Origin: Niabella beijingensis
GTDB taxonomy: Bacteria > Bacteroidota > Bacteroidia > Chitinophagales > Chitinophagaceae
Reading direction: 5' to 3'
Assembly: GCF_020034665.1 (NCBI RefSeq)
Contig: NZ_JAIQDI010000001.1
Span: 744,001-808,000 of the forward strand
Length of the DNA: 64,000 bases
Shown here: in pieces, positions 44,016-53,086 of the stretch
How positions within the stretch are numbered: position 1 is the first letter of the stretch
Layout: each line of letters begins with the position of its first letter
Position numbers and translations under genes: made by a program
The notes under the pieces: generated by a model
What the model was told of the DNA's origin: nothing
What the model saw: the letters and a program-made list of their open reading frames with translations, nothing else
Database searches by the model: none

Positions 44016-47000
44016 TTAAAAGGTGAGGTTCAATCCGGCAGTAAGAGTCCGCATCACCGGGTAAGAATCATAGTTCTTCTGCTCCGGATCCTGGAACTCT
44101 TTCAGCTTTGAAATGGCAAAGAGATTGGTGCCGTTCAGGAATACCTGGGCATTTACCAGCTTCAGGCGACTGATCCATCGCTCAGGAAGGGTATAACCGA
44201 TGTTCAGGTTCTTCAAACGCATATAAGCGCCGTTCCTGATCCAGAAGGTGGAGCCATCGCTGCCGGATTCCAGCCAGTTCTGTCCCACCACGCGCGGATA
44301 TTGGGCATCCGGCTTTTCCGGGGTCCACACATCGCTGGCCCAAATGGGATAATATACGCGGAAATTGCCGCCCCACTGGCGGATGCCTGGCCCGTCCTGG
44401 TTACTGATCATTACATCATAAGAGGTCACTCCCTGAAAATGTGCATCCAGGGAAAGTCCTTTCCACGATACGTTGAACCCAAAACCATAATTGACCCTCG
44501 GTTTTCCGTTCTTGCTCAGCAACTGTACATCGTTGCCATCGATCCGCCCGTCTGCACCGGGTGTATAACCATCGCCTCTTACATCCTCATAGATGATCGC
44601 GCCCAAATAGGGTTTCCGGCCGTAGTAATTATAGCCTTTTGCCGTCAGTTCATCCAGCTGTTCCTGTGTGCGGATAATGCCCAGCGCTTTAAAGCCATAG
44701 ATGCGGTCTTCCGGCTGACCGATGCGGGTGCGGAAATGCTCCACACCGTCCGGTCCGTAGGCCACCGGTTCATCCAGCACCTCCCAGCGGTCGCGCGCAT
44801 AACCCATATTTGCGTATACGGAATAAGAAAGCTCTTTTCCCGCACGGTCACTCCATTGCACATCGAACTCTGCACCTTTGAACGAACGCACTGCATAGTT
44901 CTCCGGTGCAGGTGTAGTACCATAAACATCCGGTATGGCCACCACGCGTGACGCCAGGATGTCCTTCATCCGGTTGGTAAAGAAATCCAGTCGCCCCGAA
45001 AGCCGGCTGTTCAGCGTGGCAAAGTCCAGGCCGATGTTCTTGTTCTCCACGGTAGCCCAGGTCAGACCAGGCACCGGAACGGGACTGGGTTGAATGGTCT
45101 TATATAACCGGTCGCCAAAAACATAGGGTGTGCTGTTCTGGTAGGTTTCCTTATACAGGAATCCCGGAATGGTTTGCGGATCTGCGATATTGGAATAATT
45201 CAGGTCATTCCCTGTTGTACCATAAGAGGCCCTGATCTTCAGGTCATTCAAAAAGGCCACGTGGTCTTTGAAGAAAGATTCCTGTGAAAGCCGCCAAGCC
45301 AGCGATACAGAGGGATAGGCTCCCCATTTGCGGCCTTTGGCAAAGGCACTGTTGCCATCATAGCGCAGCGATGCCTCTACAATGTAACGATTAGCATAAT
45401 TGTAATTCAGTCGTCCGATCCAGGATTGTGCGGCCCCCAGGCCTTCCAGCCCGTCCGCATAGCGGTCTGCAGGATCTTCGGAATAAGAGAAGAACTGATC
45501 GATATTGGCAATGGGATTATAGGCCGTGGAGATCGAGCGGTAATAATGTTCCTGACGCTGTTCAAATACCGCAAGGGCATCAACGGTATGTTTACCAAAA
45601 CTGCGGTTATAGGTCAGGAAGGCATTAAACTGGTATTTCCAGCCATTGTCCTGCCGGTACCGTAAAAAGGGCGCCTGCTGGCTGAAATTAAAGATATTGA
45701 TCTTATCCGGATCCGGCGGGCCGGGTACAAACCGGTTATTGGGATCACCCTGTATAAACACATAATTTTTCTGGAAGGTCATGTACCATTTCCGTAAAAA
45801 ATCATTGGCCTCGTAATTGCCCACGATCTTGGCAGCCAGGCCCTGGGTGATCTTATGCAGATTGATATCAAGCGTTGCGATCGTGTTCAGTTGCCGTTTC
45901 CTTGTTTTGATATACCGGTCGCCCATCACCTGGTCGATCACGCTCCAGGCCTGCCAGCTTCCCATGGGCGTCTGTACCGGGTAGTCGGTAATATGATCTG
46001 CCGGGCTTCCGTCGGCATTGATATAAAAGGGGTACAGTTTGGGCCAGTTAAAAGTTACCCGGTAGAAGTCGGATACATCATAGTCATCATCCGGGGAGAA
46101 CGGCCAGTAGAATTTATCGGAGTTCTGCTGTGCCGCTGCAATGTTCATATTCAGCTTGATGTCGTCGGTGATCTTTGCAGTAATGTTCGAACGGAGATTG
46201 AATTTTTTATACCCCAGGTTTTCATAGGACCCGTTTTCACCGGTATAGCTGATCATGTTATAGTAATTCAGCTTCTCGCTTCCTCCAGAGATATCCAGGA
46301 GGTATTTTTGCACAGTGGGGTTGCGCCATACCCAGTCGTTCACATTATAATTCTTATCCCTGAAATAATTGAACTCTGTTTCCCCGTTGGGCAGCGGATC
46401 GTTTTTCTTGTTGTATTCATTATTGAACTCCACCACCCGGTTCTGGTAGATCAGTTCATCGGTGGCTGTTGTAAGATCGCTCAGCAATGTTCTTGTAGGG
46501 GTCGACCTTGAAAAAGAGGTCTGAAAATGCAGGGTAGGCTTCTGGGGCGTTCCCTTTTTTGTAGTAACCACCACTACGCCGTTGCCCGCCCTGGAACCAT
46601 AAATGGAAGCCGTAGCCGCATCTTTTAATACGTTCAGCTGATCGATCTCGTTCGGGTCCAGCGCGTCAAATTCCGCCTTGCCTTTGATCACCCCGTCGAT
46701 CACATACAGCGGCTCTCCGTTGGCACCACGGATACGGATGCTGGAACTGGCACCCGAAAGACCGGAGGTATTGGTGACCGTTACCCCCGGGGCACGGCCT
46801 GCGAGGGTATTGGACATATTAGCCGCAGGTATGTCCGTTAATTTTTTGGTACTGATACTGGTAACAGCACCCGTAAGGTTGGAACGTTTTTGTGCGCCAT
46901 ATCCCACGACCACCACTTCATCCAACGCTGCAGTGGCGGCCAGCAGCCGGATCTGCAGGGTGGTTTCATTGCCCACGGTCACTTCCTGCGGCTGGTATCC

Positions 47001-47285
47001 GATGACCGATATTTCCAGCACGTCACCCGCTGTTACGTTCATTTTAAAGGTACCATCCATCGCTGTGGCGGTGGCAGCTGATTTTCCTTTTATTTTAACC
47101 GTGGCACCGGCTAGGGGATTACCGGAGGAATCGGTCACTTTCCCTTCCACAGGCGGCGCCTGGACCAGTGACAGATAATGGTTGCCGGCAGCGGGTAGTG
47201 CCGCTTGTACTGTACTTACTTTCAATAACAGGCAGCACAGCAGAACCGGGAAGCCAAAAAGATACTTCTGGAGTCTTGTTTGCAT
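44016..47285 (-). CDS. SusC/RagA-family TonB-dependent transporter
   Basis: A 1089-residue outer-membrane importer. After a signal peptide (FGFPVLLCCLLLKVSTVQA) comes a carboxypeptidase-regulatory-like domain (about 48-115; VEGKVTDSSGNPLAGATVKI). The TonB-box-like EVVVVGYGAQKRSNLTGAV leads into the plug (about 125-245; IRIRGANGEPLYVIDGVIKG). A long 22-strand barrel follows and ends in TAGLNLTF with terminal phenylalanine. Together with SusD it takes up an oligosaccharide or peptide. No enzymes, sigma factor or anti-sigma factor are next to it, so the substrate cannot be read from context. Confidence 0.95.
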   Translation of the reverse strand: MQTRLQKYLFGFPVLLCCLLLKVSTVQAALPAAGNHYLSLVQAPPVEGKVTDSSGNPLAGATVKIKGKSAATATAMDGTFKMNVTAGDVLEISVIGYQPQEVTVGNETTLQIRLLAATAALDEVVVVGYGAQKRSNLTGAVTSISTKKLTDIPAANMSNTLAGRAPGVTVTNTSGLSGASSSIRIRGANGEPLYVIDGVIKGKAEFDALDPNEIDQLNVLKDAATASIYGSRAGNGVVVVTTKKGTPQKPTLHFQTSFSRSTPTRTLLSDLTTATDELIYQNRVVEFNNEYNKKNDPLPNGETEFNYFRDKNYNVNDWVWRNPTVQKYLLDISGGSEKLNYYNMISYTGENGSYENLGYKKFNLRSNITAKITDDIKLNMNIAAAQQNSDKFYWPFSPDDDYDVSDFYRVTFNWPKLYPFYINADGSPADHITDYPVQTPMGSWQAWSVIDQVMGDRYIKTRKRQLNTIATLDINLHKITQGLAAKIVGNYEANDFLRKWYMTFQKNYVFIQGDPNNRFVPGPPDPDKINIFNFSQQAPFLRYRQDNGWKYQFNAFLTYNRSFGKHTVDALAVFEQRQEHYYRSISTAYNPIANIDQFFSYSEDPADRYADGLEGLGAAQSWIGRLNYNYANRYIVEASLRYDGNSAFAKGRKWGAYPSVSLAWRLSQESFFKDHVAFLNDLKIRASYGTTGNDLNYSNIADPQTIPGFLYKETYQNSTPYVFGDRLYKTIQPSPVPVPGLTWATVENKNIGLDFATLNSRLSGRLDFFTNRMKDILASRVVAIPDVYGTTPAPENYAVRSFKGAEFDVQWSDRAGKELSYSVYANMGYARDRWEVLDEPVAYGPDGVEHFRTRIGQPEDRIYGFKALGIIRTQEQLDELTAKGYNYYGRKPYLGAIIYEDVRGDGYTPGADGRIDGNDVQLLSKNGKPRVNYGFGFNVSWKGLSLDAHFQGVTSYDVMISNQDGPGIRQWGGNFRVYYPIWASDVWTPEKPDAQYPRVVGQNWLESGSDGSTFWIRNGAYMRLKNLNIGYTLPERWISRLKLVNAQVFLNGTNLFAISKLKEFQDPEQKNYDSYPVMRTLTAGLNLTF

Positions 47286-47709
47286 AAGCTCTCGTAATTT
47301 TAAAGTTTAAAGAATGTGATTCAGATGAGCAAGTAAAAAAGGCAATTCAGGGCAATAGACAGGCAATGCGCTCTGCTGTATATACAGCGACGCTTTACAT
47401 TCTCAGATAATTACTTTTATTCTCGGGTAGTTCCTTTTTTACTTCGGAATGATTGGAATTAAGTCTGATTTTTCAGGGTCATAGTGGGGTTCGGGGGTTT
47501 GTTAAAGAATAGCGAATAGCAGGACAAATGTTATCGAAAAAAATACACAAACAAAATTTTTTTCAGTATTTTTTAAAATAAAATTGACAAAAGATTATTA
47601 TTTATATAATAAACAAGAATCTTTATTAAAAAATTTCATAAACAAGCTTCTGGCACTTTTCGCCCGGGAACAATAAACCGGAAATTAAATTTTATGGCTG
47701 CCGCAACAA
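47286..47709. promoter_or_regulatory. 424-base divergent regulatory region (susC / helicase)
   Basis: This non-coding gap feeds susC leftward and the helicase rightward. Three GGCAAT repeats occur at 47341, 47351 and 47362, about one helical turn apart, followed by the perfect 14-base palindrome GCTGTATATACAGC (47375-47388). The right half (47520-47660) is strongly AT-rich. No ORF or RNA gene is visible. Confidence 0.5.
47584..47610 (+). promoter_or_regulatory. Possible sigma-70-like promoter of the helicase
   Basis: TTGACA (47584-47589), then TATAAT (47605-47610) after 15 bases, or TAATAA after 17. These are the E. coli consensus hexamers, not the Bacteroidota boxes. It lies about 100 bases before the helicase start, in AT-rich DNA where chance matches are frequent. 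Confidence 0.35.
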
Positions 47710-50463
47710 TTGATTAGTTTTAGTCCTGTACCAACAACAAGAAACGTATTGAAGCAATTTCCGCCGGGCATCAGGTTTAAATACCCCTGGAGAAAATACC
47801 AGCAACGGGTATTGAATGAACTTGAAGTTTATAAAAAAGACAACCACCTCCACATTGTAGCACCTCCGGGGTCCGGAAAAACAGTGCTGGGATTGCAGCT
47901 TTGCCTGGAGCTTCAGCAACCGGTGCTGATACTGGCCCCCACCCTTGCCATCAGGGACCAGTGGGCGGACCGGTTTTGTGAACTTTTTCTGCAACAGGCA
48001 ACACTCCCGGACTGGATCTCATTTGATATCCGCAAGCCATCGCTGATGACGATCGTTACCTACCAGGGACTGCACGCGGCGTGCAGCAATTTTAAAGGTC
48101 CGTCAACCGAAGATCCCGATTCAGGGGCTGACACGGTTGAAACATCCGGCAGCGTCAACAACCCCAGTCTTGAATCCCTGCTTAAAAAGCTCCGCTCAGC
48201 TGGCATTAAAACCATAATCGCCGACGAAGCCCATCATCTGAAAAATGAATGGTGGCATACGCTTTTTGCAGTAAAGGACCGCCTGCAGCCGGTTGTCATC
48301 GGCCTGACGGCAACCCCGCCCTATGATGTCTCCTGGGCCGAATGGCAGCGGTATACATTAATGAACGGACCGGTGGACGCTGAGATCACCATTCCGGAAC
48401 TGATACAGGAAGGTGATCTCTGCCCGCACCAGGATCATATCTTCTATACAGTTCCGACCACGGAAGAAAGCCGGGAACTGCACCAGTTCAAAGCCGAAGC
48501 AGAAAAGATAATGCAGTCGTTAAAAACAGACAGCGGATTGATCGCGGCAATAGAACAACATCCTGTCTGGACAGCACCCCTGTCCTGTCTGGAATGGATC
48601 TATGAAAACATGGAACAGTATATGGCCTTCCTGGTCTTTATGCAACACAATCAAAAAGAGATCCCGCAGGCACACAAGGAAATTACAGACAATCCCGGCT
48701 ATCCGGTACCGGTACTGGATGAACGGTGGCTGGGCATACTCGTAAAGTGTTTCCTCTATGATCCGCATCCCGCTTCTAATGCTTTTAACCAGCAACGACG
48801 TCAACTGGAGGCGCACCTGAAAAAGGCAGGGATCCTCGAAAGGAAAGAGATCAGCTTTACAGAAAACAGCCGTATCAATGCCCTCCTTGCTTCCTGTATC
48901 AATAAACTAAAAGCTATTGAACAGATCGTTTCATTCGAATACAAACAGGCAGGACCGGGAACGCGCTGCGTCATCTTATCGGATTATATCCGAAAGGAAT
49001 TTTTAGCCGCAGAAAAAGAAAATAATACCCCCATCAATAAGCTGGGAGTTGTACCCGTTTTTGAAACACTCAGGAGATCAAACAACAATAATAAAAAACT
49101 GGGGGTGTTGACCGGTTCCCTTGTGATTATCCCGCAAACAGCACTTCCCCTGCTGAATGCGATCGCTTCACCGGGTTCCTTTTCAACCACACCACTGAGT
49201 TATGACACCCGCTACCTGTTACTTACCATAACGGCAGGCAGCAGGCAAAGCGCTGTCTCACTCGTTACCCATCTTTTTCAACGCGGGGCCATCGAGGTAC
49301 TGACAGGTACAAAATCGTTGCTGGGTGAAGGTTGGGACGCACCGGAGATCAACACACTGGTACTGGCAAGTACGGTCGGTTCCTTTGTACTTTCCAACCA
49401 GATGCGGGGACGTGCCATCCGCGCCGTTCGCACCGATCCCGGAAAAACCGCTAACATCTGGCATCTTGCCTGCGTGTACCCCGCGCTGCAAAACGGGGGA
49501 AGCGATTACCAGGCCGTAGCCCGCCGCCTAAAAGGATTTGCAGGCATTAGTTCCGGCGAACCACCCATTATCGAGAATGGTATCGCAAGGCTGGACCCAC
49601 CTGCAGACCTGACAGATGCATCACTGCTTGATGTACACACTCAAAAAAGCTTTGCCCGTGCACAGGAAAGAAGGATACTGAAAGAACGATGGACAGCAGC
49701 AATTGCAAAAGGCAGTCAGCTCACAGACGCATTAAAAATTCCGTTCAAAGAAAAAAGACCCTACGAGCAAACGCAAAAACTTTACCTGTTCCGCACCATC
49801 AGAAATTTATTTTTTCTGATCGCGCTGGCTTTTGTGCATTTTTTACAGGATGCACTGATCGCCTATCTAAAGCTGTTCAAAGCCGTCCATTCAGGTGCAG
49901 GGCTCACGCTTTTTATTTCTATCTTTTCGCTGGGGGGGATCGTCATTTTCGGTGGCGCCACATTTAAAGCGTTTAAGATCTATATAAAATACCGGGACAT
50001 TGCCCTGGATCTCAAACATATCGGAGATGCACTGCTCAATACCCTGATTTACACAGGAGCCATTAAGTCGCCGGAAGAAAAACTCAGGGTAGTTGCCACA
50101 AAAGAAAAAGCCGGCGCCGTTTTCTGTCACCTGGAGGGCGCTACCTCGCTGGAGCGTTCCGTCTTCATGGATGCGCTTTTTGAATTGGTGGACCCGGTTA
50201 CAAATCCGCGTTACATCATCATCCGTAAAAGCAGGTTGTTCTTCTTTGTAACCCAGGAGGATTATCATGCCGTTCCCCGCCTGCTTGGCAGGCACCAGCA
50301 CGCTGCCGGCTATTTCAGAAAACAATGGCAAACACAGGTAGGCCGCTGTGAACTTGTTTACACAAGAACACAGGAAGGCCGTAAACTCCTTTTGTATGCC
50401 CGGTTAAAGTCGCTGGCCGCCGTGCTGGAAAACAAACCGGAACATACCAGCAAATGGATCTGA
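47710..50463 (+). CDS. Superfamily II DEAH-type helicase with membrane anchor
   Basis: A 917-residue protein. The helicase core has Walker A APPGSGKT (51-58), motif Ia LILAPTLAIRDQW, motif II DEAH (172-175), motif III LTATP (199-203), motif V LLGEGWDAP (537-545) and motif VI QMRGRAIR (564-571). A 300-residue insert (about 210-510) separates the two RecA halves. Residues 697-716 and 728-752 are two membrane helices, followed by a 160-residue C-terminal domain of unknown type. The start is TTG at 47710; the ATG at 47694 is out of frame. No nuclease or methylase partner is adjacent. A defence or RNA/DNA translocation role is only a hypothesis. Confidence 0.8.
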   Translation: MISFSPVPTTRNVLKQFPPGIRFKYPWRKYQQRVLNELEVYKKDNHLHIVAPPGSGKTVLGLQLCLELQQPVLILAPTLAIRDQWADRFCELFLQQATLPDWISFDIRKPSLMTIVTYQGLHAACSNFKGPSTEDPDSGADTVETSGSVNNPSLESLLKKLRSAGIKTIIADEAHHLKNEWWHTLFAVKDRLQPVVIGLTATPPYDVSWAEWQRYTLMNGPVDAEITIPELIQEGDLCPHQDHIFYTVPTTEESRELHQFKAEAEKIMQSLKTDSGLIAAIEQHPVWTAPLSCLEWIYENMEQYMAFLVFMQHNQKEIPQAHKEITDNPGYPVPVLDERWLGILVKCFLYDPHPASNAFNQQRRQLEAHLKKAGILERKEISFTENSRINALLASCINKLKAIEQIVSFEYKQAGPGTRCVILSDYIRKEFLAAEKENNTPINKLGVVPVFETLRRSNNNNKKLGVLTGSLVIIPQTALPLLNAIASPGSFSTTPLSYDTRYLLLTITAGSRQSAVSLVTHLFQRGAIEVLTGTKSLLGEGWDAPEINTLVLASTVGSFVLSNQMRGRAIRAVRTDPGKTANIWHLACVYPALQNGGSDYQAVARRLKGFAGISSGEPPIIENGIARLDPPADLTDASLLDVHTQKSFARAQERRILKERWTAAIAKGSQLTDALKIPFKEKRPYEQTQKLYLFRTIRNLFFLIALAFVHFLQDALIAYLKLFKAVHSGAGLTLFISIFSLGGIVIFGGATFKAFKIYIKYRDIALDLKHIGDALLNTLIYTGAIKSPEEKLRVVATKEKAGAVFCHLEGATSLERSVFMDALFELVDPVTNPRYIIIRKSRLFFFVTQEDYHAVPRLLGRHQHAAGYFRKQWQTQVGRCELVYTRTQEGRKLLLYARLKSLAAVLENKPEHTSKWI

Positions 50464-50508
50464 TTTTTACAGCTCATTTTTTTACTGCTAAAAAAATCTT
50501 CTGTAAAA

Positions 50509-50541
50509 TTTGGCGGTCTCGGTAAATAGTCTATACTTTTG
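50509..50541 (+). promoter_or_regulatory. Bacteroidota-type promoter of the riboswitch transcript
   Basis: TTTG (50509-50512), a 21-base spacer and TACTTTTG (50534-50541) match the TTTG / TAnnTTTG consensus fully. Transcription would begin a few bases before the riboswitch. Confidence 0.75.
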
Positions 50542-50561
50542 CCATAGTTCTTGAAAATATT

Positions 50562-50661
50562 CTTATCCAGAAAGACCGAGGGACTTGACCCGATGACGTC
50601 TTGGCAACCTCCGCATTGCGCGGGAAGGTGCCACCTTCAACCACACTTGTGGAAAGATAAG
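50562..50661 (+). ncRNA. SAM-I (S-box) riboswitch
   Basis: The aptamer is closed by P1 CTTATC (50562-50567) and GATAAG (50656-50661). Inside are the conserved GAGGGAC, the CCCGATGA segment and TTGGCAACC, followed by a GGTGCCACC segment and a final hairpin (CCACACTTGTGG). These are the core elements of the S-adenosylmethionine riboswitch. It sits 148 bases before the cystathionine gamma-synthase start. Binding of SAM is expected to reduce expression. Confidence 0.88.
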
Positions 50662-50697
50662 TTAGAAAAAGCTTTTTCATTATTTACAAAATAACTG

Positions 50698-50733
50698 AAT
50701 GCGCTTCTGACTTGTCGGGAGCGCATTTTTTTT
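50698..50733 (+). terminator. Riboswitch-controlled terminator
   Basis: Stem AATGCGCT / AGCGCATT (50698-50705, 50720-50727) followed by a run of eight T up to 50733. A competing stem CGGGAGC / GCTCCCG (50716-50722, 50734-50740) uses the same bases and cannot form together with the terminator. Confidence 0.78.
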
Positions 50734-50808
50734 GCTCCCGGCATCATTGTCGTTCGTTTTTCCGGATGGATTTTCAGGTGTATTCTTCACAGTTAAAAAA
50801 AACAAAAA

Positions 50809-51978
50809 ATGAAAGAGCAAACAAAGATCCTGCACAGCATTCCGGTAGATGAACTGACCGGAGCCATCTCCACTCCCATTTACCAGACCTCCACTTTTGT
50901 ACAGGAAGCGCCCGGTGTACACCGCGGATACGATTATTCCCGCACCAATAATCCGACACGTGCCGCATTGGAAAAACTGATCGCCACCCTGGAAGGCGGC
51001 AGCAACGGGTTCGCCTTTGCAAGCGGCCTGGCGGCAATTGACGCTGTTGTAAAACTATTGAATGCGGGGGATGAGATACTCGCAGTGGATGATATATACG
51101 GCGGTGCCTTCCGGCTGTTCACCCATATCTATCAAAAATTCGGCATCCGGGTGAATTATACCGACACCACCGATACCGAGCAGGTAGCAAAAGCCATTAC
51201 ACCCAAAACAAAACTGATCTGGATCGAAACGCCCACCAACCCTACATTAAAGATCTCCGACATCCCCGCCATTGCCACACTTGCGGCAGCCCGTAATATC
51301 CTGCTTTGTGTAGACAACACCTTTGCCTCTCCTGCTGCGCAAAAGCCACTGGAACTGGGCGCCGACATCGTGGTGCACAGCGCTACCAAATACCTCGCCG
51401 GCCACAGCGATGTTATTGCAGGTCTTGTGGTTACAAAAACCGCTGAACTGGGCCACCAGGTCAAATTCATACAGAACGCTTCCGGTGCCATACTGGGCCC
51501 TTTCGACAGCTGGCTTACTATCCGCGGCATCGAAACACTCTCTCTCCGCATTATACAACATTCGAAAAGCGCACAGGCCGTTGCCGAATTTCTGAAAACA
51601 CAGGAGCTTGTCAGAAACGTTTATTATCCCGGGCTCACGACCCATCACAATTACACTGTTGCAAAACGGCAGCAGAAATACTTTGGAGGCATCGTCAGTT
51701 TTGACCTCCAGGTGGATGAACAGGAACCGGCAACACAGCTTACAAAGGCCACGCAGTATTTTCAGCTGGCAGAAAGCCTGGGGGGTGTTAAAAGCCTGAT
51801 CTGTTTACCCAGTGAAATGACCCATAAATCGATCCCCGCCGGGATCCGCCGCCAGGCGGGCGTTACAGACAGTCTCATACGGCTCTCTGTAGGACTGGAA
51901 GACCCCGAAGACCTGATCCAGGATCTGAAAAGAGCGTTGCGCATTGCAGCGGGAAAACTGGTAACCCGTACATGGTAA
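50809..51978 (+). CDS. Cystathionine gamma-synthase / PLP Cys-Met metabolism enzyme
   Basis: A 389-residue fold-type I PLP enzyme of the Cys/Met metabolism family. The PLP lysine is K194 in HSATKYLAGHSDV. YDYSRTNNPTR (41-51) and the cofactor contacts FASGLAAI and VDNTFASP are standard, as are GAILGPFDSWL and the C-terminal RLSVGLEDPEDL. The upstream SAM riboswitch argues for methionine synthesis (cystathionine gamma-synthase) rather than gamma-lyase, but sequence alone does not separate them. It is the only gene under the riboswitch. Confidence 0.88.
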   Translation: MKEQTKILHSIPVDELTGAISTPIYQTSTFVQEAPGVHRGYDYSRTNNPTRAALEKLIATLEGGSNGFAFASGLAAIDAVVKLLNAGDEILAVDDIYGGAFRLFTHIYQKFGIRVNYTDTTDTEQVAKAITPKTKLIWIETPTNPTLKISDIPAIATLAAARNILLCVDNTFASPAAQKPLELGADIVVHSATKYLAGHSDVIAGLVVTKTAELGHQVKFIQNASGAILGPFDSWLTIRGIETLSLRIIQHSKSAQAVAEFLKTQELVRNVYYPGLTTHHNYTVAKRQQKYFGGIVSFDLQVDEQEPATQLTKATQYFQLAESLGGVKSLICLPSEMTHKSIPAGIRRQAGVTDSLIRLSVGLEDPEDLIQDLKRALRIAAGKLVTRTW

Positions 51979-51988
51979 CAATAACTAA

Positions 51989-52120
51989 ACTGTATCAAAA
52001 GGCGGAATTATGAGAATAATGTCAGGCTCCACTTATAGATTCCGAACAAAATCCGATAGCTATCGGATCAGGACGACATCTTGGTAGCGACAAGCTATAA
52101 GAAACACCTTTTGATACAGT
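51989..52120. repeat. Inverted-repeat element, copy B (MITE-like)
   Basis: A 132-base element with perfect 14-base inverted ends ACTGTATCAAAAGG (51989-52002) and CCTTTTGATACAGT (52107-52120). Inside lies the 18-base palindrome ATCCGATAGCTATCGGAT (52051-52068). It shares end core CTGTATCAAAA with the element at 9577-9659. It fills the gap between two convergent genes and could act as a terminator for both. Confidence 0.75.
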
Positions 52121-52132
52121 CTTCTTAATTCT

Positions 52133-53086
52133 TTAATAGACACTCGCTGTATCAAGTGTTGCAACAGCATCAGCGGAAAGCTGCAAACGCACCGCATCTG
52201 TCATACTTTGCATCTGGCCCACACTGGTGGCACTTACAATAGGTGCCGCTACTGACGTGCGTGCCAGCAGCCAGGCCAGCGCCACCGCCGCAGGAGTGGT
52301 ATGATATTCACCGGCCACACCATCAAGGGCAGCCAAGATCTTTTTTCCGCGCGCATCCAGCATCTTCTTCACTCCCGCTCCCCTGGCGCCTTTTGAGAAA
52401 TCATTTTCATTGCGGTATTTCCCGGTTAAAAACCCGCTGGCCAGTGAGTAGTATGTGATCACACCCAGTCCGTGCGCCACAGCGATCGGCTCATACCGGG
52501 TTTCGTATGATTCGCGGTGGTACAGGTTGTATTCCGGCTGCAGTGTCTGATACACCGGCAAACCGTGCTCCGCTGAAGCACTGAAAGAAGCTTCCAGTCG
52601 TAAAGGCGATAAATTGGAAGCACCGATCCACCGCACTTTTCCCGCCTTGATAAGCTGTTCATAGGCTTCAAGTGTTTCATCCACCGGAACCGTCTCGTTG
52701 TCAAAATGTGTCTGGTACAGATCGATGGTTTCGATCTGCAGTCGTTTTAATGAAAGCTCCACCTGCCTGAGGATATATGCTTTTGAAGTATCCGGCTGCG
52801 GCTGGTCTGTCGTGCTGCCACCTACTTTTGTAGCAATAAGCACTTCATTCCGCTTCCCCGTTTTCTTCAGCCAGTTACCGATGATCGTTTCCGACTCGCC
52901 GCCTTCATTTCCCGGCGCCCAGTACGAATACTGGTTGGCCGTATCGATCATATTGAATCCTTCGCCAACAAAATGATCCAGCAATTGAAACGATGTGGTC
53001 TCATCCGCTGTCCAGCCAAACACGTTTCCTCCGAAAACAACAGGCGCGATCTGCAGATCGGTATGCCCCAGTGTTACTTTATTCAT
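52133..53086 (-). CDS. Aldo/keto reductase
   Basis: A 317-residue TIM-barrel NADPH oxidoreductase. Catalytic tetrad regions are visible: MIDTANQYSYW (Asp and Tyr), LIATKVGG (Lys) and QTHFDNE (His). RWIGASNLS and the C-terminal APIVSATSVGQMQSM match the NADPH-binding part. It resembles the general stress-type aldo/keto reductases (YghZ/Tas-like) that act on small aldehydes. It is convergent with the cystathionine gamma-synthase gene across the inverted-repeat element. Confidence 0.92.
   Translation of the reverse strand: MNKVTLGHTDLQIAPVVFGGNVFGWTADETTSFQLLDHFVGEGFNMIDTANQYSYWAPGNEGGESETIIGNWLKKTGKRNEVLIATKVGGSTTDQPQPDTSKAYILRQVELSLKRLQIETIDLYQTHFDNETVPVDETLEAYEQLIKAGKVRWIGASNLSPLRLEASFSASAEHGLPVYQTLQPEYNLYHRESYETRYEPIAVAHGLGVITYYSLASGFLTGKYRNENDFSKGARGAGVKKMLDARGKKILAALDGVAGEYHTTPAAVALAWLLARTSVAAPIVSATSVGQMQSMTDAVRLQLSADAVATLDTASVY

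Noticed and set aside
42234..47285. Polysaccharide utilisation locus
   Set aside because: Only the SusC/SusD pair is present; no glycoside hydrolase, sulfatase, sigma factor or hybrid sensor lies beside it, so a carbohydrate substrate is not claimed.
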